From assembly GCA_013330285.1 (NCBI GenBank), contig DUIP01000209.1, positions 1 through 6,039 on the forward strand: 6,039 nt of DNA, read 5' to 3'. A model generated the notes under the pieces. It was not told the origin of the DNA. It saw only the letters and a list, made by a program, of their open reading frames with translations, and did not search any database. Positions within the stretch are counted from its first letter, which is position 1, and every line of letters begins with the position of its first letter. Positions 1 through 5,575 of the stretch are shown here, piece by piece. The translations under genes were made by a program, and so were the position numbers. Source of the DNA: Candidatus Poseidoniaceae archaeon (GTDB lineage Archaea > Thermoplasmatota > Poseidoniia > Poseidoniales > Poseidoniaceae).

Positions 1-458
1 ACTGATGAGATGCCGAGGTCATTGGCCAAGGAGTTCCCAGTTCCAGCTGGGATGAGGGCAAACAATTCCTTTTTTTCAGAATTAGCGCGCATTCTGCCGT
101 TGATCACTTCCGAAAGACTTCCATCTCCGCCCACGACAGCAAAGAGATCATTGGCTTTGGTGTCGAGTTCCTCTGCAATTTTCATCAAATGACCTTCATA
201 CGCTGAATGGTGTACTTCGACCACCTTCCCTTCCTTCTCAAGGAGGGCTTTTGCTTGTTCTCCGACGCTTCTGCCACTTCTGTTACCCGCATAGGGGTTG
301 ACAAGAAGATGGACTCGCTTTGTTGCACGCATTTTCTTTGATTTTTGTGAAAAGACTTCTGCGAAGACTGGTTTATGGGCGCCCTTTTTCTGCTTCGATT
401 CAAGATCTGCTTCGAAGGTGAGGGGCTCAGGGCCAATTGACGCATCATCAGTTGCCAT
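1..458 (-). CDS. Diacylglycerol kinase-fold lipid kinase, N-terminal part (3' end beyond left edge)
   Basis: Reading the minus strand from an ATG at 458 gives 152 residues with no stop before the left edge. Residues 43-152 match the start of the DAGK catalytic domain (diacylglycerol kinase, sphingosine kinase, YegS group): VHLLVNPYAGNRSG at about 49-62 is the first strand and glycine-rich turn, VVGGDGSLSEVING at 108-121 is the nucleotide-binding GGDG(T/S) motif, and PAGTGNSLANDLGI at 137-150 is the next conserved loop. Such enzymes phosphorylate a lipid or long-chain alcohol with ATP; the substrate cannot be read here. The start is uncertain: ATG 458 adds a charged 42-residue leader without family similarity, while ATG 332 begins just before the domain. 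Neither has a Shine-Dalgarno site, and a stop at 495-497 sets the upstream limit. It is transcribed away from ribD. The domain call is secure, the exact substrate is not. An overlapping minus-strand open frame at 185-508 has no family signal and is a shadow. Confidence 0.88.
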   Translation of the reverse strand, partial: MATDDASIGPEPLTFEADLESKQKKGAHKPVFAEVFSQKSKKMRATKRVHLLVNPYAGNRSGRSVGEQAKALLEKEGKVVEVHHSAYEGHLMKIAEELDTKANDLFAVVGGDGSLSEVINGRMRANSEKKELFALIPAGTGNSLANDLGISS

Positions 459-601
459 AGGTTGAAGAGGCCGCCTATTGGTTTGAAACCTTCTCTAAAA
501 TTGGTCATGAATGAAATAAATCACATCGGGTGAGAATCCATTCATTATGCATAAAACAATTGACAAGGAATCGAAGAATCTACTTCATGGCCTTCAGCAC
601 C

Positions 602-626
602 CCATTTGTGATAAATCCACATATGG
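602..626 (+). promoter_or_regulatory. Candidate ribD promoter: TATA-like element inside an imperfect inverted repeat
   Basis: The element GATAAAT at 610-616 resembles an archaeal TATA box and lies about 55 bases before the ribD start, which would leave a leader of roughly 30 bases carrying the Shine-Dalgarno site. It sits between two 9-base arms, CCATTTGTG (602-610) and CACATATGG (618-626), which are inverted copies with one mismatch. An inverted repeat around the TATA box is a common layout for an archaeal repressor site, but no regulator can be named. No FMN riboswitch-like structure is seen. The rest of the 459-668 gap holds a 10-base palindrome TTATGCATAA at 545-554 and nothing else I can assign. 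Confidence 0.35.
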
Positions 627-659
627 TAAAATGCAAGATGTATTGAACTCGACCGAAGT

Positions 660-663
660 GGAG
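660..663 (+). promoter_or_regulatory. Shine-Dalgarno site of ribD
   Basis: GGAG at 660-663 lies five bases before the ATG at 669. It supports that start and is the only convincing ribosome-binding site in the window; the other complete genes appear to start without one. Confidence 0.5.
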
Positions 664-668
664 TCACC

Positions 669-1688
669 ATGGCGAGTCCATGGACAGCAGATGAGGTGGC
701 CTTCATGCAACGGGCCATCGAAGTGGCTGAACGAGGTACTGGACGTGTCAGCCCTAACCCTTTGGTGGGTTGTGTCCTCGTCAAAGAAGGGCAAATTATT
801 GCAGAGGGGTGGCACGATCACCTTGGCGGCCTTCATGCAGAACAAATGGCAATCCATGATGCGGAAAGCAACGGATTTTCACCTAACGGCGCTACCGCTT
901 TCGTCACTCTTGAGCCCTGTAACCACTTTGGTCGAACACCACCGTGCACGGAGGCGTTGATGTGGGCTGGTATCAAGGAAGTCATCGTAGCCCACCCCGA
1001 CCCTAATCCAACCGTGAGGGGTTCTGGCTTTCAGGTGCTGGAAGATGCTGGCATCAAGGTCCGTTATGGATTGCTTGAAAACGAAGCTGGCCTACAAATG
1101 CGCCCGTTCATGCATTGGTGTGAGCATCGCCGTCCAATGGTCACGGTCAAGATGGCTATTGATTGCCAAGGGTCGGTCGATGATCGCTCACAGCAAGCCC
1201 AACGCTTCACTTCGGATGTGTGCCTCGACCGTGTTCATCAGTTGCGCAAAGAGTGCGACGCCATCTTGGTTGGCGCTGAAACGGTGGTACGAGATAACCC
1301 TTCACTAACGATTCGAAGAATCGAAACAGATCGCCAACCACTTCGCATCGTTATCGACCCCCACGCACGTATTCCGTCCTCATCGACGGTGTTGAACGAT
1401 GCACATGAAACGCTGCACATGACCACAACTTTTCGCAGCCTCGAGGCTCTTCTCAACCAGTTGGGTGATCGCGATATTCACCGCCTCCTCGTCGAAGGCG
1501 GCCCTACAACCGTCCATGCTTTCCTAGATGCGGGCCTTGTTGATGAGTTCTATCTGGTAAAAAGTACCGTCACACACGCACATCCAGTGCCATCGAACCT
1601 CGATTCATCGACGCTCGAAAAGGCCGGCTTAAGCCATGCTTCTGATGAGCAATGGGGCGATGAAACGGTTGAGTACTGGACCCGTTGA
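669..1688 (+). CDS. ribD: Bifunctional riboflavin biosynthesis protein RibD (pyrimidine deaminase/reductase)
   Basis: This 339-residue protein carries both RibD domains. It would deaminate the diaminopyrimidine product of GTP cyclohydrolase II and then reduce its ribosyl chain with NADPH, two cytosolic steps of riboflavin synthesis. The N-terminal domain (about 5-125) is a cytidine-deaminase-fold zinc enzyme: SPNPLVGCV at 28-36, the zinc ligand and catalytic pair H56-A-E58, and ligands C84 and C93 in the PCxHxGRTPPC motif. The reductase domain (about 155-335) shows K161, LRKECDAILVGAETV, DNPSLT, and the C-terminal LLVEGGPTT at 273-281. The usual SLDG motif after K161 reads DCQG here, a small departure. 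The length is slightly below the 360-370 usual in bacteria. The start at 669 has a Shine-Dalgarno site and fits the family. No other riboflavin gene is adjacent. The fused deaminase/reductase is bacterial in type; archaea typically use a separate reductase, so transfer from bacteria is likely (inference). Confidence 0.95.
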   Translation: MASPWTADEVAFMQRAIEVAERGTGRVSPNPLVGCVLVKEGQIIAEGWHDHLGGLHAEQMAIHDAESNGFSPNGATAFVTLEPCNHFGRTPPCTEALMWAGIKEVIVAHPDPNPTVRGSGFQVLEDAGIKVRYGLLENEAGLQMRPFMHWCEHRRPMVTVKMAIDCQGSVDDRSQQAQRFTSDVCLDRVHQLRKECDAILVGAETVVRDNPSLTIRRIETDRQPLRIVIDPHARIPSSSTVLNDAHETLHMTTTFRSLEALLNQLGDRDIHRLLVEGGPTTVHAFLDAGLVDEFYLVKSTVTHAHPVPSNLDSSTLEKAGLSHASDEQWGDETVEYWTR

Positions 1689-1721
1689 CTTCCATCATGC
1701 TACGCACATGACACAGGGTGC

Positions 1722-1798
1722 TGGTGGGCGATGCAGGATTCGAACCCGCGTCGTCGGGTTCGAAGCCCGACAGGATATCCAGGCTACCCTAATCGCCC
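1722..1798 (-). tRNA. tRNA-Arg (anticodon UCG), CCA end encoded
   Basis: The minus strand folds into a complete cloverleaf of 74 bases plus CCA. The 7-bp acceptor stem pairs GGGCGAT (1798-1792) with ATCGCCC (1732-1726). The D arm is 1789-1772 with G10-U25, A14, G18-G19 and A21. The anticodon stem is TCGGG/CCCGA around the loop CTTCGAA, placing the anticodon TCG at 1763-1761; it reads CGA and by wobble CGG. The variable loop has four bases. The T arm GCGGG-TTCGAAT-CCTGC (1749-1733) is standard. The discriminator is A73 (1725), followed by CCA at 1724-1722. A20 in the D loop is a known arginine identity base and agrees with the anticodon. There is no intron. The gene is convergent with ribD and divergent from the cysteine-cluster gene. 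Confidence 0.96.
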
Positions 1799-1825
1799 GT
1801 ATTTCACCCGAGATGGCCACCCTTC

Positions 1826-1833
1826 TTGAATAA
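1826..1833. promoter_or_regulatory. Possible TATA-like element shared by tRNA-Arg and the cysteine-cluster gene
   Basis: TTGAATAA on the plus strand (TTATTCAA on the minus strand) is the only AT-rich stretch in the 56-bp gap between two divergent genes. It lies 22-29 bases before the ATG at 1855, the spacing expected for a leaderless archaeal message, and 28-35 bases before the first base of the tRNA. It may serve one or both. This rests on position and composition only. Confidence 0.3.
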
Positions 1834-1854
1834 GGCGGGTGCTTTCCAACGAAC

Positions 1855-2259
1855 ATGGCCCGCTCCCTTCCTTGCATCCCTACGGGGTGTTCAGCGTGTT
1901 GCCGTGAGACGACGATGCCTTTGACAAAGGCCGAGGCGTCCCTCCTTTCGCGAAGAACTGGGATGGATGCTGAGGCGTTCACCTGGAAGAATAACGGGGT
2001 GTTGACGCTTCTCAACGATGAGAAAACTCGTGCTTGTGTTTTCCTTCTCACCTCTTCTGCTGATGTCAATGCAGAGGGTATGTGTTCGGTGTATGAAGTA
2101 CGACCACGTGGTTGCCGCACCTATCCAAATGTCCTCAATGACCAAGATCAAGCCATCCTCGATGAAGGATGCCCTCATCGCTCGCAATTTCCAGAGCCAA
2201 CCGATGAAGATGCGATTACACTGCTCAATCTTGAGGAGCAACTGTTGCGTGAAGTATGA
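1855..2259 (+). CDS. YkgJ-type cysteine-cluster protein (zinc or iron binding)
   Basis: The 134-residue product has the cysteine layout of the YkgJ/CxxCxxCC family (UPF0153): C7, then G11-C12-S-A-C15-C16-R17 near the N-terminus, then RACVFL with C61, a middle CSVYEVRPRGCRTYP segment with C77 and C87, and a last C106. The eight cysteines are thought to bind zinc or an iron-sulfur cluster; no reaction is established for most members, and none can be read here. The first pair is spaced C-x4-C. There is no signal peptide or membrane segment, so it is probably cytosolic. The ATG at 1855 lies directly before the first cysteine motif and has no Shine-Dalgarno site; the TATA-like stretch about 25 bases upstream suggests a leaderless message. 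Its last 35 bases overlap the convergent methyltransferase gene. The family call is firm, the function unknown. Confidence 0.85.
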   Translation: MARSLPCIPTGCSACCRETTMPLTKAEASLLSRRTGMDAEAFTWKNNGVLTLLNDEKTRACVFLLTSSADVNAEGMCSVYEVRPRGCRTYPNVLNDQDQAILDEGCPHRSQFPEPTDEDAITLLNLEEQLLREV

Positions 2260-3382
2260 GCCTGCTCAGACTTGCATGCACATGTTCAACCCAGAGTGCT
2301 TTCACATCCCAACCAGAATGGCGAAGGGACAGTTCGACATCGCTCCATTGCCCATGAAGTAAACTGATTTCATGAGTGCTTGCGATCGATTCATCGGGGT
2401 GCTCCCCCATGGGGTGAATCGGGAGGATCAAGACCAAACTAGCGTTTCTTTCAGCCACGCTACGGGCGCTATTGAGTACGCCTTCGAGAAGTTCCATCGG
2501 TGCGAGTGACCCCTGTGAATTCCGACCATAAGGAGGGTCGAGAACAAAGCCAGTCAGTGGGACCTCAAGCTGAGGCATACAGGTTTCCAACTGGGTTGCA
2601 TCGCCTTGCATGACTTGACCGCGATGATCGGTCATGTCCTCAGCTTCCAATGCCCACGTCAGGTTTTGATTGGCTCCATCGACCATCACAGGATCTAAAT
2701 CAAAGCCCACCGCAACCCTTCCAGAAAGCGCTGCTTCGATGAGAAAGCCTCCAGTTCCTGTCATGAGGTCGACCGTTGCCCCGTTGTCAATAGGGCCAGA
2801 AGCAAGATTGACCGCTAAGCGAGCAAGCCGTGGGTCAAGACTTACCGGTTTGAAAAATGGTCGTTCTGCAGCCTTACGAGAAGACACACCATCGGATTCA
2901 TCACCGAAACCAAGCATCCATCCACAAGCGATGGTGTTCGAACTTGCATCGATGACAACACCAAACTCATGCACCGGTTCATCGAGATCAATAGAATAGC
3001 CGAGGTCATGAAGCCGACCGCCAATCCGTTGTGCTAATTGGCTTGGCCCGACACCTTCGATTCGTCCTTCATGGCGCCATGCACGGACCGCAACGCTGCC
3101 TTCTCGGGGATGTTGCTTGAGGTGCCCGAGCACATCCACAATCAACCCTTCAATGTCAGATTCACCCTTACAGGGCCAAAGGACTGCGTCACAGAGAATG
3201 GCTTGACAACCACTTGAGACGTTCACAGCTTGAACGAGTACATCCTCCTCGCCATCACCAGAGAGTGCAACCAATCTTCGCCCTTCAAGTCGAGTGACAG
3301 ACATCTGTGGGAGGAGGGCGGATATTTCGGCACGCGCAAGCGCAGGATGCCACCCACGCAAGCATGCTATGTGCCTCGCCAT
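2225..3382 (-). CDS. tRNA (guanine(10)-N2)-dimethyltransferase, Trm-G10 type
   Basis: This 385-residue protein has the layout of archaeal Trm-G10 (relative of eukaryotic Trm11), which methylates N2 of guanine 10 in tRNAs using S-adenosylmethionine. The N-terminus (ACLRGWHPALARAEISALLP, about 6-25) and the next 130 residues fit the N-terminal and THUMP RNA-binding region. The segment ERPFFKPVSLDPRLARLAVNL (173-193) is the conserved linker before the Rossmann-fold catalytic domain. SAM-binding motif I is DLMTGTGGFLIEA (205-217), GFDLDP follows at 226-231, GDA at 260-262, and the N-methyltransferase motif IV is DPPYGRNS (282-289). The frame stays open upstream to 3847, but that part has no family similarity and runs antisense to fen1. 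ATG 3382 fits the family start and leaves 75 bp to the divergent fen1. The 3' end overlaps the cysteine-cluster gene by 35 bp. The specificity follows from family resemblance. Confidence 0.92.
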   Translation of the reverse strand: MARHIACLRGWHPALARAEISALLPQMSVTRLEGRRLVALSGDGEEDVLVQAVNVSSGCQAILCDAVLWPCKGESDIEGLIVDVLGHLKQHPREGSVAVRAWRHEGRIEGVGPSQLAQRIGGRLHDLGYSIDLDEPVHEFGVVIDASSNTIACGWMLGFGDESDGVSSRKAAERPFFKPVSLDPRLARLAVNLASGPIDNGATVDLMTGTGGFLIEAALSGRVAVGFDLDPVMVDGANQNLTWALEAEDMTDHRGQVMQGDATQLETCMPQLEVPLTGFVLDPPYGRNSQGSLAPMELLEGVLNSARSVAERNASLVLILPIHPMGEHPDESIASTHEISLLHGQWSDVELSLRHSGWDVKALWVEHVHASLSRLILHATVAPQD

Positions 3383-3457
3383 GACCAGCGCTTGTGGCCC
3401 AACTTCTTGACGGGTTCGGATGCGAACAACCACATACTCTCGCCTGTTGTGAAAATC

Positions 3458-4486
3458 ATGGGCTGCAACCTTCGAGACTTGACATCCCCAGAAACCATCG
3501 ATTTGAACAGCCTGTCTGGCAAGAGGGTCGGCGTTGATGCATTCCTCACCGCCTTCCAATTTTTGACCACCATGCGCGATCGTTCCCCTCAAGGAGACGG
3601 CGGCCCACTGCGTGCCGAGAATGGAAAGGTCGTTTCCCACCTCATGGGCTTTCTCAACCGAACCACAACCTTGCTTGCAGCAGGCATCAAACCAGTGTTC
3701 GTGTTTGACGGCACGCCTCCAGAACTCAAAGCCGAGGAAATAGCACAACGCAGAGCGCGTAGGGTGGAAGCAGAGCGAATCCACAAGGAGGCACTTGCTG
3801 CGGGAGATTTCCCACTGGCACAAAAAATGGCTCAACGAATTATGCATTATTCACCTGAAATGGTTGCAGAAACCAAGCAATTGCTCGATTTGCTTGGCGT
3901 TCCATGGGTTGACGCAAAAGCAGAAGGCGAAGGTCAAGCGGCAGTTATGGCTGCAAAGGGGCAGTTGGATGTCGTGGCAACTCAGGATTGGGATGCCCTG
4001 CTCTATGGTACGCCGTTACTTGTTCGCAACCTGATGAGCCACGGCTCGAAGCAACATGGCCGAGTGGTTCAAGCGCAGAAAATCGTGCTTGACGAGGTGC
4101 TTTCAGAAAATGAACTCACGCGCACTCAACTCATTGATCTGGCCATCATGATTGGAACAGATTTCCACCCAGGTATTCGTGGCATTGGTCCGAAGACTGG
4201 GATGAAATTGATCAAAACACATGGAACGATTGAGGCCATCTGCGAAGCCAAAGAGAAAGAGGTCCCAGAGCGGCTTGATGAAATCCGAGCCATCTTCCAT
4301 GATCACCCTGCAAACGAAGTTGCGGACTCAGACTTGGAGCCCGGCCAAGTGGATACGAAAGGCCTGATTCAATTCTTACAGGTTGAACGTCAATTCAGTC
4401 AGCGCCGTATGGACAATGCCTTTGACAAACTCCGTGAAGTAGGGTTGATTCGCGAAGGCGGTCAAACATCACTCTTCTCGTTCTGA
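3458..4486 (+). CDS. fen: Flap endonuclease 1 (FEN-1)
   Basis: The 342-residue product is a full-length archaeal/eukaryal FEN-1, the structure-specific 5' nuclease that removes flaps during Okazaki-fragment maturation and excision repair. It starts with the typical MGxNLRDL. The metal-binding acids are all present: D27 (VGVDAF), D84 (VFDGTPP), E156 and E158 (AEGEGQAA), D177 and D179 (TQDWD), and D235 (IGTDFHPGIRGIGPKTG), the last opening the helix-hairpin-helix that grips DNA. The helical arch spans about 90-130. The C-terminus is the PCNA-interacting motif QTSLFSF (336-342), which ends directly after one aromatic where many homologues carry two. The open frame extends back to 3230, but ATG 3458 matches the family start and the processed N-terminal glycine that faces the active site. 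There is no Shine-Dalgarno site. It is divergent from the Trm-G10 gene and overlaps the CoA-transferase gene tail to tail by 25 bp. Confidence 0.97.
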   Translation: MGCNLRDLTSPETIDLNSLSGKRVGVDAFLTAFQFLTTMRDRSPQGDGGPLRAENGKVVSHLMGFLNRTTTLLAAGIKPVFVFDGTPPELKAEEIAQRRARRVEAERIHKEALAAGDFPLAQKMAQRIMHYSPEMVAETKQLLDLLGVPWVDAKAEGEGQAAVMAAKGQLDVVATQDWDALLYGTPLLVRNLMSHGSKQHGRVVQAQKIVLDEVLSENELTRTQLIDLAIMIGTDFHPGIRGIGPKTGMKLIKTHGTIEAICEAKEKEVPERLDEIRAIFHDHPANEVADSDLEPGQVDTKGLIQFLQVERQFSQRRMDNAFDKLREVGLIREGGQTSLFSF

Positions 4487-5523
4487 GGGGTCATGAACCG
4501 CAACGGGCTCGCTAACACATCCACTCCTTTGTGTTGAGTAATGGCTTGGCGTGCTACGCTTTGAGGGTCTGCAAGCGCTTCGAGAACGGTGTTGACGGGG
4601 GCACAAGGCACACCTTCGAGCATTGATTCCAAGTCAGATCGGTTGTGGAGGGCAAGAGCGGAAGCAACGCAGTTTTCAACAGCATCGCGGCCCAAGACAC
4701 GGCCCTGATTCGTCGACCATGCCCCGGCAACCTCCGGGTGTTCCAGATGAAGTCGCTCAACGACTGTAGCCCATTGAGCATCCGAGCCAACGCCAAGTAC
4801 AAACCACCCGTCTTTTGCCTCAAAAGCCCGATAGGGCACGAGGTTGGGGTGGGCCGACCCCATCGCCACTGGATTTTCGCCACTCGCCATTGCGTTGTGC
4901 GCCTGGTTGACCAACGCAGCGATTGCACAATCCCACAGGGAGATGTCAATGTGCGTTGCCTCCCCAGTACGCTCTTTTTTGAATAAGGCTGCAAGAATCG
5001 CATTTGCAGCGTTCAGCCCAGTGATGACATCAATCCATGCGACACCGACCTTGACCGGAGCAGCATTTGGCTCTCCAGTGATGCTCATGATGCCTGAACG
5101 CGCTTGCAACGCCACATCATATCCAGGCTCGTCTCTTCGAGGTCCTGTTGCACCGTAAGCTGAGATGGAACACACGATAACATTCGATGGCATCGGACCA
5201 AGAAGCCGTTCAAGGGTCCCGGGTTTGAAGTTCTCAACCACGACATCGGCTTCTCGAATCATCGATTTGACGGTTTCAGCATCCCGCTTGAGATCAAACG
5301 TCATGATGGTCTTATCTCTGTTGCACGAAAGGAAGTAAGCAGCCACATCTTTGCCATCGAAACCCCTGGTAAAGGGCGGGCCCCATCCTCGAGTGTCATC
5401 GCCCCACGGCGCCTCGATTTTGGTCACATCAGCACCCAAGTCTGCCAGCATTTGTGTGGCATACGGACCAGCAAGAATTCGTGAAACATCGACGACTTTG
5501 ATCCCCTCAAGAATTCCGCCCAT
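4462..5523 (-). CDS. Class III (CaiB/BaiF family) CoA-transferase, short C-terminus
   Basis: The 353-residue protein belongs to the family III CoA-transferases, which move CoA between carboxylic acids through an aspartyl-CoA intermediate. Visible signatures are LEGIKVVDVSRILAGP (5-20), DLGADVTKIEAP (28-39), GDDTRGWGPPF (41-51), NRDK (68-71), VVENFKPGTLERLL (95-108), GYDVALQARSGIMSITGEP (134-152) and the catalytic aspartate D165 in WIDVITGLNAANA. The GDDTR..GPPF and SAHPNLVPYRAF segments recall the succinyl-CoA:glutarate/hydroxymethylglutarate transferase branch, but the substrates are not proven. The frame is open upstream to 5649; ATG 5523 fits the family start, and ATG 5577 would overlap the divergent membrane gene. 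The protein ends 11 residues after SPLRF, where homologues continue with a proline-rich PPLLGxHT tail of about 35-40 residues. Neither downstream frame holds that tail, so this is not a simple frameshift. Confidence 0.9.
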   Translation of the reverse strand: MGGILEGIKVVDVSRILAGPYATQMLADLGADVTKIEAPWGDDTRGWGPPFTRGFDGKDVAAYFLSCNRDKTIMTFDLKRDAETVKSMIREADVVVENFKPGTLERLLGPMPSNVIVCSISAYGATGPRRDEPGYDVALQARSGIMSITGEPNAAPVKVGVAWIDVITGLNAANAILAALFKKERTGEATHIDISLWDCAIAALVNQAHNAMASGENPVAMGSAHPNLVPYRAFEAKDGWFVLGVGSDAQWATVVERLHLEHPEVAGAWSTNQGRVLGRDAVENCVASALALHNRSDLESMLEGVPCAPVNTVLEALADPQSVARQAITQHKGVDVLASPLRFMTPQNEKSDV

Positions 5524-5575
5524 GCAGGTGCGAAGTGTCCGAAAGGGTTGAACCTCACCCCCCGAACCACCCCTC

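Noticed and set aside
185..508. Minus-strand open frame of 107 codons
   Set aside because: It lies in a different frame over the lipid-kinase gene, is low-complexity and basic, and has no family similarity, while the competing frame shows clear DAGK motifs.
507..545. Inverted ATGAATG/CATTCAT pair
   Set aside because: Only seven bases per arm with a 25-base spacer, not enough to claim a stem or operator.
545..554. Palindrome TTATGCATAA in the lipid-kinase/ribD gap
   Set aside because: A 10-base AT-rich palindrome can occur by chance and is not placed at a core promoter distance from either gene.
547..960. Plus-strand 137-codon open frame overlapping the ribD start
   Set aside because: It is out of frame with ribD, which has full catalytic motifs across the same bases, and shows no recognisable domain.
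3230..3457. Upstream extension of the fen1 frame
   Set aside because: These 76 codons are antisense to the Trm-G10 N-terminus and precede the universal MGxNLRDL start.
3383..3847. Upstream extension of the Trm-G10 frame
   Set aside because: The added 155 codons have no family similarity, run antisense to fen1, and precede an ATG at 3382 that fits the family start.
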